Origin: Bacilli bacterium
Lineage (GTDB): Bacteria; Bacillota_I; Bacilli_A; RF39; UBA660
Direction: 5' to 3'
NCBI GenBank assembly: GCA_016297695.1
Contig: JAEDGC010000046.1
Location: 1 to 13,151 of the forward strand
DNA length: 13,151 nt
The translations under genes were made by a program, and so were the position numbers. Under the pieces are notes generated by a model that did no database searches, was not told the origin of the DNA, and saw only the letters and a program-made list of their open reading frames with translations. How positions within the stretch are numbered: the first letter of the stretch is position 1; every line of letters begins with the position of its first letter. This document shows positions 1-6,575 of this stretch, in pieces.

Positions 1-12
1 TATACAATATAT

Positions 13-52
13 CTTAGAAAAAGAAAAGAGTATTGAACTTTGTCAACACTCT
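13..52 (-). terminator. second of two tandem terminators downstream of yebC
   Basis: On the minus strand, 52-43 pairs with 36-27 as a 10-bp stem (AGAGTGTTGA with TCAATACTCT, one G-U wobble) around a 6-nt loop. A T-rich tail (TTTCTTTTTC) follows. The stem is imperfect on the plus strand (an A-C mismatch replaces the wobble), so it is oriented for minus-strand transcripts. It probably acts as a back-up to the hairpin at 54-82. Confidence 0.5.
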
Positions 53-53
53 G

Positions 54-82
54 AAAAAAATGAGAAATATTCTCATTTTTTT
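54..82 (-). terminator. rho-independent terminator of yebC
   Basis: A perfect 12-bp inverted repeat (54-65 with 71-82, core TGAGA/TCTCA) surrounds a 5-nt loop, with seven A/T pairs at the base giving a U-run on the minus-strand transcript. It begins 6 nt past the yebC stop. The symmetry means it could also work for plus-strand transcripts. Confidence 0.8.
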
Positions 83-88
83 GCAATT

Positions 89-805
89 TTAATCTAAATT
101 AACATTATGATAAACTTCTGTTACATCTTCAATATTTTCTAACATTGTAAGTAATTTATTAAATGTTTCTAAATCTTCTTCATTTAATGTAACTTTATCT
201 TTGGCAAACATACCAACTTCATCAAATTCATAGTCAACGTCAGGAATAATTTTTTCTATAGCATCTTTTAGTTTATTTCTATCACCAGGGTTTACTGATA
301 TTGTTATTTCATTATCTACAGTTTCAAAATCAACAGGGTCAATCCCGGCCTCAATAATAGCATCTAAAATTTCTTCTTCTTTTTCACTTGAAAAACTTAC
401 TATTGCTAAATGATCATAATTATATGATACTGAGTTAGAGACTCCTAAACTTTTATGAACTTTATTAAATGCTTCTCTTACGAATGCAACAGTTCTATTT
501 ACATTATCTGTTAGAGTATTAACAATTAATGTAGAAGCACCTGGTCCAAATCCCTCATATACAACTTCTTTATAATCATCACCATTATTTCCTTTTGCTT
601 TGTCAATTGCTCTATTAATGATATCACTAGGGACTTGTTGTTTTTTAGCCTTTTCAACAACTCTTTTTAAATTAATATTTGATTCTAATTCCGGATTTCC
701 CTTAGCCGCTAAATAAATTTCTTTTGCAAATGTTGAATATAATTTAGCTTTCATTGCTCCAGTTTTTTGAATGCTTGCTTTTCTTACTTCATATGCCCTT
801 CCCAT
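89..805 (-). CDS. yebC: YebC/TACO1-family translation factor, YebC2 (YeeI) type
   Basis: This 238-residue protein has the full length of the YebC/PmpR/TACO1 family. The start is the ATG at 805, because GAGGTG lies 6 nt upstream; an in-frame GTG at 814 falls inside that ribosome site. Family hallmarks seen are NLKRVVEKAKKQQVP, INRAIDKAKG, YEGFGPGAS, NVNRTVAFVR and the C-terminal VYHNVNLD. The opening MGRAYEVRKAS and the spacing resemble Bacillus YeeI (YebC2) more than YebC1. Family knowledge: YebC proteins were long annotated as transcriptional regulators, but mitochondrial TACO1 and Bacillus YebC2 help ribosomes through difficult, proline-rich stretches. The cytoplasmic role here is inferred from that similarity. 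Only 27 bp separate it from the upstream patatin-like gene, so it may be partly cotranscribed with it, but TATAAT at 827-832 suggests its own promoter. Confidence 0.95.
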   Translation of the reverse strand: MGRAYEVRKASIQKTGAMKAKLYSTFAKEIYLAAKGNPELESNINLKRVVEKAKKQQVPSDIINRAIDKAKGNNGDDYKEVVYEGFGPGASTLIVNTLTDNVNRTVAFVREAFNKVHKSLGVSNSVSYNYDHLAIVSFSSEKEEEILDAIIEAGIDPVDFETVDNEITISVNPGDRNKLKDAIEKIIPDVDYEFDEVGMFAKDKVTLNEEDLETFNKLLTMLENIEDVTEVYHNVNLD

Positions 806-826
806 ATAAAACACCTCACTTGTGAT

Positions 827-832
827 ATTATA
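827..832 (-). promoter_or_regulatory. candidate -10 box for yebC
   Basis: A perfect TATAAT on the minus strand sits directly after the patatin stop codon and 21 nt before the yebC ATG. The region 17 nt upstream offers only a weak -35 (TTCGAA) inside the end of the patatin gene. In AT-rich DNA such a match can arise by chance. Confidence 0.4.
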
Positions 833-1864
833 CTACAAAACTCTTAAATTTCGAACAAAATTATATACAAAATTATCTTTTTTATATTTTCTTTTTATAA
901 TTTTTATCATTCTTCTTATATTATAAATTTTATAATAATCAATTTTTTCTTTCTGCATTACATATTCAACTGCATATATGATTGCTTGTTTATCTGTTTT
1001 AGCAAAAAAGAAATTTTTTACTCTTCTTAATTCTCTTTTATTAATTTTTTTTAAAGCGAATTTATAAAACATTCTTTTTTTTCTTTTAAAAACATAATTA
1101 TAACCATCATAATTTTTTAGTACTCTTAATGTATCATAATAACCCATTTTTATACTTTCATTTATAATGTCTCTATTAAATGTTATTATTCCTCCAACAG
1201 ATCTAATTGGGCGAATATTAATTATTTCAACACTTTGTTTTGGTTTTCTTATAAATCCTACTCCGTGCATTCCAACGTTATATATTTTAGTATAACCTTT
1301 ATCTATCAACATATTATAAGGAGCATTATCATAAAATCCTCCATCTAAAAAATAATCATTATCTACTGTTTTTTCCATTTTAAATATTGGTAAATAACAG
1401 CTACTTAAAATATACTGATTTAAATTACCTTTTGTTAATTCATCTTTCATAATATAAACATGTTTTAATTTTTTTAATTTCACCGTACATAAACCATAGT
1501 CCATTGGGCTTTCAATCAATTTTTCATAGTCAACATTTTCTTTTACTATTTTTTTTAAACCATCGGTACTAATTCCTTTATTTTTAATAATTTCTTTCAA
1601 AAAATCAATATATACTAATGGATTTTTATTTTTCAGTTTTTTTACTTTTTCTTCTTCAAATGACAGAGCCTTACAAACATCTAAATTTTTCCAAATTTCT
1701 ACCATTTGATCTCCTTTATTAGAAGCAATCATTGCCCCATTAAATGACCCAATCGATGTTCCAACTACTCCATCAAATTTTATATGACACTTTTTAAATG
1801 CTAAATATGCTCCGGCTTGATATGAGCCTTTTATTCCTCCACCTTCTAGTGATAATCCTATCAT
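833..1864 (-). CDS. patatin-like phospholipase / acyl hydrolase
   Basis: A 343-residue patatin-fold serine lipase. The oxyanion loop GGGIKG is at residues 8-13, the nucleophile elbow GTSIG at 35-39 (Ser37), and the second dyad member is in DGG at 174-176 (Asp174), so the Ser-Asp dyad is intact. Residues from about 245 to the end form a strongly basic extension (for example RKKRMFYKF and IIKRKYKK), which may favour contact with acidic membranes; that is inference. No signal peptide or transmembrane segment is evident, so action on cytoplasmic-side lipids is likely. The start ATG (1864) overlaps the stop of the upstream SDR gene as ATGA, and AAGAGG lies 8 nt upstream of it, so translation is probably coupled. 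The substrate cannot be told from the sequence. Related bacterial proteins include the YjjU and RssA groups. Confidence 0.9.
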   Translation of the reverse strand: MIGLSLEGGGIKGSYQAGAYLAFKKCHIKFDGVVGTSIGSFNGAMIASNKGDQMVEIWKNLDVCKALSFEEEKVKKLKNKNPLVYIDFLKEIIKNKGISTDGLKKIVKENVDYEKLIESPMDYGLCTVKLKKLKHVYIMKDELTKGNLNQYILSSCYLPIFKMEKTVDNDYFLDGGFYDNAPYNMLIDKGYTKIYNVGMHGVGFIRKPKQSVEIINIRPIRSVGGIITFNRDIINESIKMGYYDTLRVLKNYDGYNYVFKRKKRMFYKFALKKINKRELRRVKNFFFAKTDKQAIIYAVEYVMQKEKIDYYKIYNIRRMIKIIKRKYKKDNFVYNFVRNLRVL

Positions 1865-2796
1865 TTATTTAACCTCTTATCGATCATGAAAATAAATGGT
1901 TTAGCAAAAAAACGATTAAGTACTCTTTTTTTTGAATTTCTTTTTAATTGCATTAAATAAGACTCAATTGATTCACTTTGAAAATGCAAAATATTTTCTA
2001 ATTTATTACTATCAGAAAAAGTATTTCCATAAAAGTTTTTTTCTAAAAAAAGTAGTGACCATAAAAACTTGAAACTTAGTCCATGGATTTTCAAAATATT
2101 TTTTAATACATATCCATACGTTGCGATGCAAGTATTTCCACCTGTTAAATTAAATACTTTTTTATTAACATTTGATTTGTTGTCTATAGTTTTAACTAAA
2201 GCATAAGCACAATCATTGACACTTATAAATTCTGTTTCATCATTAAGTGGTGTATTGTAAATGAAATCATCACAAGAAAGATTAGTTAATACAGTAGGAA
2301 TTCGATAAATGACATAATTATTTATTTTATCTTTAATTAATTTTTCTATTTCAATTTTAGTTTTAGTATAATAGTTATTAGATTGTAATTTTTCACTAGC
2401 ATTTATTGGCTTAATCTTATTTCCATAAACATTTGTAGTTGATGGAAAAATCAGAAAACACTTTGGATTATAAAACGTTATAGCTCTAATTATGTTTTCG
2501 CTTGCTTTATAATCTATTTTTTTAGATACTTTTTCATTTAGAATAGATATATTTGGCTTGACAGTTGCAAGATGAATGATATAATCATGGTCTTTTACTA
2601 AAGCATCTATTAATATTGGATCAGTAGCATCGCCATAAACGATATTAATACGACGGCTATATTTTTTTAATACTTTATATGTTTTTTTACATTTTAAATC
2701 AAGCGCTGTTATTTCATATTTTCCCTCACTCAATAAATATTTAATTACTAATTTACCAATATTTCCAGCTGCTCCAGTAACTAAAACTTTTTTCAT
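1861..2796 (-). CDS. NAD(P)-dependent extended SDR (epimerase/dehydratase family)
   Basis: A 311-residue extended short-chain dehydrogenase/reductase. The Rossmann motif GAAGNIG is at 8-14, an acidic residue ends strand 2 (ALD, Asp33, suggesting NAD(H) preference), and GDATD is at 55-59. HLA follows at 75-77, then PSTTNVYG at 118-125, and the catalytic pair Tyr143-xxx-Lys147 (YTKTK). The C-terminal substrate lobe is short and ends in a basic, hydrophobic segment (RFFAKPFIFMIDKRLNK). The ATG at 2796 is chosen because GGAGG lies 6 nt upstream; the longer frame opening with TTG at 2814 would put the ribosome site inside the gene. The gene is first in an operon with the patatin-like lipase (4-nt ATGA overlap). 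A sugar-nucleotide or lipid-linked substrate is possible, but the sequence does not decide it. Confidence 0.88.
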   Translation of the reverse strand: MKKVLVTGAAGNIGKLVIKYLLSEGKYEITALDLKCKKTYKVLKKYSRRINIVYGDATDPILIDALVKDHDYIIHLATVKPNISILNEKVSKKIDYKASENIIRAITFYNPKCFLIFPSTTNVYGNKIKPINASEKLQSNNYYTKTKIEIEKLIKDKINNYVIYRIPTVLTNLSCDDFIYNTPLNDETEFISVNDCAYALVKTIDNKSNVNKKVFNLTGGNTCIATYGYVLKNILKIHGLSFKFLWSLLFLEKNFYGNTFSDSNKLENILHFQSESIESYLMQLKRNSKKRVLNRFFAKPFIFMIDKRLNK

Positions 2797-2818
2797 AATA
2801 ATCCTCCATATCAAGATA

Positions 2819-2824
2819 ATTATA
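2819..2824 (-). promoter_or_regulatory. candidate -10 box for the SDR-patatin operon
   Basis: A perfect TATAAT on the minus strand lies between the transporter terminator and the SDR ribosome site. The -35 region at 17-nt spacing is poor (TTCTTT). The implied leader is only about 15 nt. It is supported mainly by position, since the preceding gene ends in a terminator and the operon needs its own promoter. Confidence 0.5.
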
Positions 2825-2852
2825 TCACTTATTTGTTTTAAAAAGAATAAAA

Positions 2853-2879
2853 TAAAAAAAACACTAGAAAACTAGTGTT
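2853..2879 (-). terminator. rho-independent terminator of the DcuC/YfcC-family transporter
   Basis: An 8-bp perfect stem (AACACTAG with CTAGTGTT; 2860-2867 and 2872-2879) has a 4-nt loop and is followed on the minus strand by a run of at least seven T. It starts 4 nt past the transporter stop codon. Confidence 0.85.
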
Positions 2880-2883
2880 AATT

Positions 2884-4293
2884 TTACATATATGTTAGTA
2901 GTGCAAATACAATTATTAGTATTACTAATAAAGCAACTATAAATTTCCAAATATGTTTCATCCAATCTTTGTAACTTATTCCAACATAACTTAGACCTGC
3001 TAATAAAATAACGCTTGTTGGAGCAATCATTTGAGCAAATCCATGCATTGCTGGATAGATAACAAAAATTTGATTTAAATTTTCAGCATAAGCTGATGTT
3101 AAGAATGATCCTACTGAATAACCTACATATCCAAAGTCTGCAGTAAATACTGAAGAAATGAATGAAGCTATTGTAACTAGGAATGGATTAAATTTACTAG
3201 ATAAAATCCAATTAGTAATAGTTGGAACTATTGGAGACCAATAAATTAATACAAATACTGAATATCCAAGAGTCATTAATAATGCTGGTTTAATCATTTT
3301 ACTAATACCATCAGAAATACCATCAATGAAGTCATCTAATGATACTCTATAGATGATTGTAGCAATTATCATAACTACAAGTAATACTGCTAATATTGAA
3401 TATAATTCCCAAGTACCAAATGCAGTTACATTTCCAAGAATATAAGATATAATTGCATGATCACCAATTTTTAAACCAATTAACCATTCATGGAATTTTG
3501 TAAAACATGTAATTTCAAATTGTTCTTCCCATCTTATATAACCAAGAATTGCAAATATTGCAACTACAGCAAGTAATACAACCATTGGCCATACTTTAAC
3601 TTTTTTCTTACTAGATTTTTCTACAGCAAATTTATCATCTTTAGATTCATCAATAGATTTTTTACTTGCTAATATTTTTTTAATATGTTTTATATTAAAC
3701 AAACTAAATAAAATATATACTATTGCAAGGATTCCAAATCTCATTGAAATTTCTTTAGTGATGTCAGTTTGCATATAATAATTGAAGTAATATAATCCTT
3801 CAGTACCATATGTAGCACCAATCATACCTACAAAAATAGAACCAAATGTAGCAATAAATGCTGTTTTCTTATCAAGATTAGATCTTAATAATACTGTAAT
3901 TATAAATGGAATAAATAGCATTGCTATAAATACTTGTGAACTTAAAGAAACAAATAAAGCAATTAATCCAGATACAATTAATACAACTGGAATTTCCTTT
4001 CCTTTAACAAATTTTGCACATCTAGTTACTAATTCTTTATAACCATTAGTAAGCGAAATAACCCCATAGAATGCTCCAAGAATTAAAACATATACTATTT
4101 GTTGTAAGAAGAAACTTACAGCATATATAACAGATAATGAAAGTTGTGATAAACCAGTTCTTACTAAATCCGTTTTAGTAAATGTTGTTCCTGAAAAAGC
4201 TCCGCCAGGAATTATCCATGTAAGAATTAAAGTAACTAAAATTGCAATAGTTACAACTTTTACTAAATCATTCTCTTTGAATAATTTTTTCAT
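2884..4293 (-). CDS. DcuC/YfcC-family membrane carrier
   Basis: A 469-residue polytopic inner-membrane protein with about 11-13 hydrophobic segments. Features typical of the YfcC branch of the DcuC (C4-dicarboxylate carrier) superfamily are the N-terminal helix ending in TWIIPGGAF and the C-terminal block IAPTSVILLAGLSYVGISY with a following W-K-x-I-W-K. A charged cytoplasmic loop (about residues 203-232, many Lys/Asp/Ser) splits the two halves. The ATG at 4293 has GGAGGT 8 nt upstream. The gene lies between terminators, so it is probably transcribed alone. Substrate is uncertain: members are annotated as C4-dicarboxylate, short-chain fatty acid, arginine/ornithine or peptide carriers, and nearby genes do not help. 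Confidence 0.8.
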   Translation of the reverse strand: MKKLFKENDLVKVVTIAILVTLILTWIIPGGAFSGTTFTKTDLVRTGLSQLSLSVIYAVSFFLQQIVYVLILGAFYGVISLTNGYKELVTRCAKFVKGKEIPVVLIVSGLIALFVSLSSQVFIAMLFIPFIITVLLRSNLDKKTAFIATFGSIFVGMIGATYGTEGLYYFNYYMQTDITKEISMRFGILAIVYILFSLFNIKHIKKILASKKSIDESKDDKFAVEKSSKKKVKVWPMVVLLAVVAIFAILGYIRWEEQFEITCFTKFHEWLIGLKIGDHAIISYILGNVTAFGTWELYSILAVLLVVMIIATIIYRVSLDDFIDGISDGISKMIKPALLMTLGYSVFVLIYWSPIVPTITNWILSSKFNPFLVTIASFISSVFTADFGYVGYSVGSFLTSAYAENLNQIFVIYPAMHGFAQMIAPTSVILLAGLSYVGISYKDWMKHIWKFIVALLVILIIVFALLTYM

Positions 4294-4314
4294 TTTACTC
4301 TACCTCCTGTTATA

Positions 4315-4320
4315 ATTATA
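4315..4320 (-). promoter_or_regulatory. candidate -10 box for the DcuC/YfcC-family transporter
   Basis: TATAAT on the minus strand lies 22 nt before the ATG and just after the lysS terminator. No convincing -35 is seen at 16-18 nt; the spacer runs back towards the terminator T-run. Confidence 0.4.
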
Positions 4321-4334
4321 TATCAAATACAAAG

Positions 4335-4360
4335 TAAAAAAAAGACTTTTTCAGTCTTTT
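4335..4360 (-). terminator. rho-independent terminator of lysS
   Basis: An 8-bp stem (AAAAGACT with AGTCTTTT; 4353-4360 and 4340-4347) has the loop GAAAA and is followed by further T on the minus strand. It lies about 20 nt past the lysS stop. Confidence 0.8.
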
Positions 4361-4379
4361 ATGTGAAAATTAAATGAAT

Positions 4380-5870
4380 TTATTTGTCTAATGGCTTCAT
4401 TGTTGGAAATAAAATGACGTCTCTAATTGATTCAGATTCAGTAAATAACATACATAATCTATCTATTCCATAACCAATTCCACCTGCTGGTGGCATTCCA
4501 TATTCCAATGCTTCAATAAAATCCATATCAATATCATTAGCTTCATCATTTCCTAGATCTCTTTCAGCAAGTTGAGCTTCAAATCTTTCTAATTGATCAA
4601 TCGGATCATTTAATTCTGTATATGCATTAGCAAATTCTTTTCCGCCAATAAATAATTCGAATCTATCAACAAATCTAGGATCTTCTGGATTTTTCTTTGT
4701 AAGTGGAGATATTTCAATTGGATGACCATATAAGAAAGTTGGTTGAATTAATGTTTCCTCTACATATTTTTCAAAGAATAAATTAATAATATGACCAACA
4801 GTATGTTCATGTTCTTGAACTTCAATATGATGTTCTTTAGCAAGTTCTAAAGCTTCTTCTACAGTCATTTCTTTATTAAAATCTATACCTGTTTTTTCTT
4901 TAATAGAATCAACCATGCTAATTCTCTTCCAAGGTCCTTCAAGATTAATTTCATCTCCACACCAATTATAAGTCATTTTACCAAAAACTTCTTTAGCAAT
5001 AGTTTGATACATATTTTCAGTTAAATCCATCATGCCTTCTAAATCACTATATGCAAGGTATGCTTCCATTAAAGTAAATTCAGGATTATGTTTTGGATCC
5101 ATACCTTCATTTCTAAATGTTCTGCCTATTTCATAAACAGCTTCCATACCACCTACTAATAATCTTTTTAATGGTAATTCTAAAGCTATACGTAAATACA
5201 TATCTAAATCTTGAGTATTATGATGAGTTACAAATGGGCGAGCTGATGCTCCAGTAAGAAGAGTTGTTAAAATTGGAGTTTCAACTTCCACAAATCCACG
5301 ATTGTCCATAAAATTTTGAATACATCTAATGATTTTTGGTCTTATAAATGCAATATTTCTTGATTCTTCATTTACTATTAAATCGACATATCTTCTTCTA
5401 TAACGTTCTTCTATATCTGTAAGTCCATGAAATTTTTCTGGTAAAGGTCTTAATGATTTAACTAAATGGGTATATTCTAAACATTTAATTGTCAATTCAC
5501 CAGTTTTAGTTTTCATAATTTTACCATGTACTCCTACGATATCTCCTAAATCAGCACTTTTAAATAAATTATAACTTTCTTCTCCAATATCATTTATAGA
5601 AATATATATTTGAATTGAACCAGTTTTATCTTTAATTGTAAAAAATGAAGCTTTTCCCATTTTTCTTATAAACATGATTCTTCCAGCTACTGTAGCTGTA
5701 TCAGTCATATTTTCAAATGCATCATGTTCAACATCTTTATATTTTTCTTTTAAATCTATTGCAAAAGAATCTCTTTCAAATTTATGGCCATAAGGATCTA
5801 AACCCAATTCTTTTAATCTTTCTGCTTTTTCTCTTCTAACAAGTTCTTGCTCTGTAAATGTTCTTTCCAT
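4380..5870 (-). CDS. lysS: lysyl-tRNA synthetase, class II
   Basis: This 496-residue enzyme charges tRNA-Lys with lysine in the cytoplasm. The order is typical: an N-terminal helix, an OB-fold anticodon-binding domain (about 55-150, with VAGRIM and LGDIVGVHGKI), RYRRRYVDLI leading into the catalytic core, motif 2 with FRNEG at 252-256, and motif 3 GIGYGIDRL at 464-472. The lysine-site region YTELNDP is also present. Length matches Bacillus LysS. The ATG at 5870 is preferred: GAGGGAG lies upstream, and the predicted transcript start near 5890 would exclude the GTG at 5891. One oddity is that the usual PGG-A-x-ARPF segment reads LLTGASARPF (204-213), without the Pro and with Thr in place of the first Gly of the pair. 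There is no T-box leader. A terminator follows, and DUF1003 lies upstream. Confidence 0.97.
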   Translation of the reverse strand: MERTFTEQELVRREKAERLKELGLDPYGHKFERDSFAIDLKEKYKDVEHDAFENMTDTATVAGRIMFIRKMGKASFFTIKDKTGSIQIYISINDIGEESYNLFKSADLGDIVGVHGKIMKTKTGELTIKCLEYTHLVKSLRPLPEKFHGLTDIEERYRRRYVDLIVNEESRNIAFIRPKIIRCIQNFMDNRGFVEVETPILTTLLTGASARPFVTHHNTQDLDMYLRIALELPLKRLLVGGMEAVYEIGRTFRNEGMDPKHNPEFTLMEAYLAYSDLEGMMDLTENMYQTIAKEVFGKMTYNWCGDEINLEGPWKRISMVDSIKEKTGIDFNKEMTVEEALELAKEHHIEVQEHEHTVGHIINLFFEKYVEETLIQPTFLYGHPIEISPLTKKNPEDPRFVDRFELFIGGKEFANAYTELNDPIDQLERFEAQLAERDLGNDEANDIDMDFIEALEYGMPPAGGIGYGIDRLCMLFTESESIRDVILFPTMKPLDK

Positions 5871-5896
5871 ATTTTTCTCTCCCTCATTCACGTATT

Positions 5897-5925
5897 AGTA
5901 TACAAATAAATAATAAAAAATGCAA
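5897..5925 (-). promoter_or_regulatory. candidate lysS promoter
   Basis: TTGCAT (5920-5925) and TATACT (5897-5902) are spaced by 17 nt on the minus strand. The -10 matches 5 of 6 consensus bases and the -35 matches 3 of 6 (TTG). The predicted start is near 5890, giving a leader of about 20 nt with the ribosome site at its 5' end. No terminator separates lysS from DUF1003, so some readthrough is likely. Confidence 0.5.
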
Positions 5926-5983
5926 TTATTTCCTTAGTATTATTAGCTTAAATATCATATAATTGTTTTATATTTTTAAATTT

Positions 5984-6502
5984 TTATTTATTATTTTTAT
6001 TTTCCTTTTTTTCAATATATTTTATAATTTTATTTTGATTTTTTATTAAAATAGTAATTTTATCATGTAAGTCTTCTAGAATTAATTCACTTTTTAAATC
6101 TGTTTGATAATCATTTTGGTTTCTCATACTATCTTTTTTTGCTTGTCTATTTTGGCTCATCATGATAATTGGTGCTTGCAAAGCTGCAATACAAGAAAGC
6201 ACTAAATTTAATAATATAAAAGGAAATGGATCAAAAGACTTGACAAGTATTATACCATTAATTATCATCCAAGCAATTAAAAATATCGAAAAACCAATTA
6301 TAAATTTCCAACTTCCAGCAAAAGCACTAAACTTATCTGCTACTTTATCTCCAAAAGTCATTTTCTCTGATTCTTCTTTTTCAACATTAATTGAAATTTG
6401 CTTATCAATCAGCATTTCCATTAAATCTGCTTCATCTTTGTCATTAATATCTTGGGCAAGTAGCATATTTACTATTTCTTTTCTTGTTTGTTTATTTTCC
6501 AT
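5984..6502 (-). CDS. DUF1003 family two-helix membrane protein
   Basis: This 172-residue protein carries the DUF1003 signature: GSWKFIIGF (63-71) opening the first membrane helix (about 65-87), then FDPFPFILLNLVLS (90-103) running into a second helix that ends with APIIMMSQNRQ (110-120). The C-terminal part (about 121-172) is charged and helical, with LHDKI as in other members. Both helices close to one another suggest a hairpin with both termini on the same, probably cytoplasmic, side. The biochemical function of the family is unknown. The ATG at 6502 has GGTGA only 4-5 nt upstream, a spacing that suits pairing with the 5' end of the anti-Shine-Dalgarno. A possible TACAAT at 6538-6543 could be its -10, but no -35 is seen. 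A plus-strand reading frame over the same stretch is a shadow. Confidence 0.9.
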   Translation of the reverse strand: MENKQTRKEIVNMLLAQDINDKDEADLMEMLIDKQISINVEKEESEKMTFGDKVADKFSAFAGSWKFIIGFSIFLIAWMIINGIILVKSFDPFPFILLNLVLSCIAALQAPIIMMSQNRQAKKDSMRNQNDYQTDLKSELILEDLHDKITILIKNQNKIIKYIEKKENKNNK

Positions 6503-6575
6503 ATAATCACCATTATTATTATGTGCTCCTTTATTAAATTGTACACAATATAAAAAGTGGGAAATTTCTATTTAA

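Noticed and set aside
5871..5983. T-box riboswitch in front of lysS
   Set aside because: The leader is only about 20 nt from a fair promoter, with no room for the T-box helices and no T-box sequence.
6162..6506. Plus-strand open frame of 114 codons over the DUF1003 gene
   Set aside because: It lies antisense to a clear DUF1003 gene, has no ribosome site, and its product is a low-complexity Ile/Ser-rich shadow.
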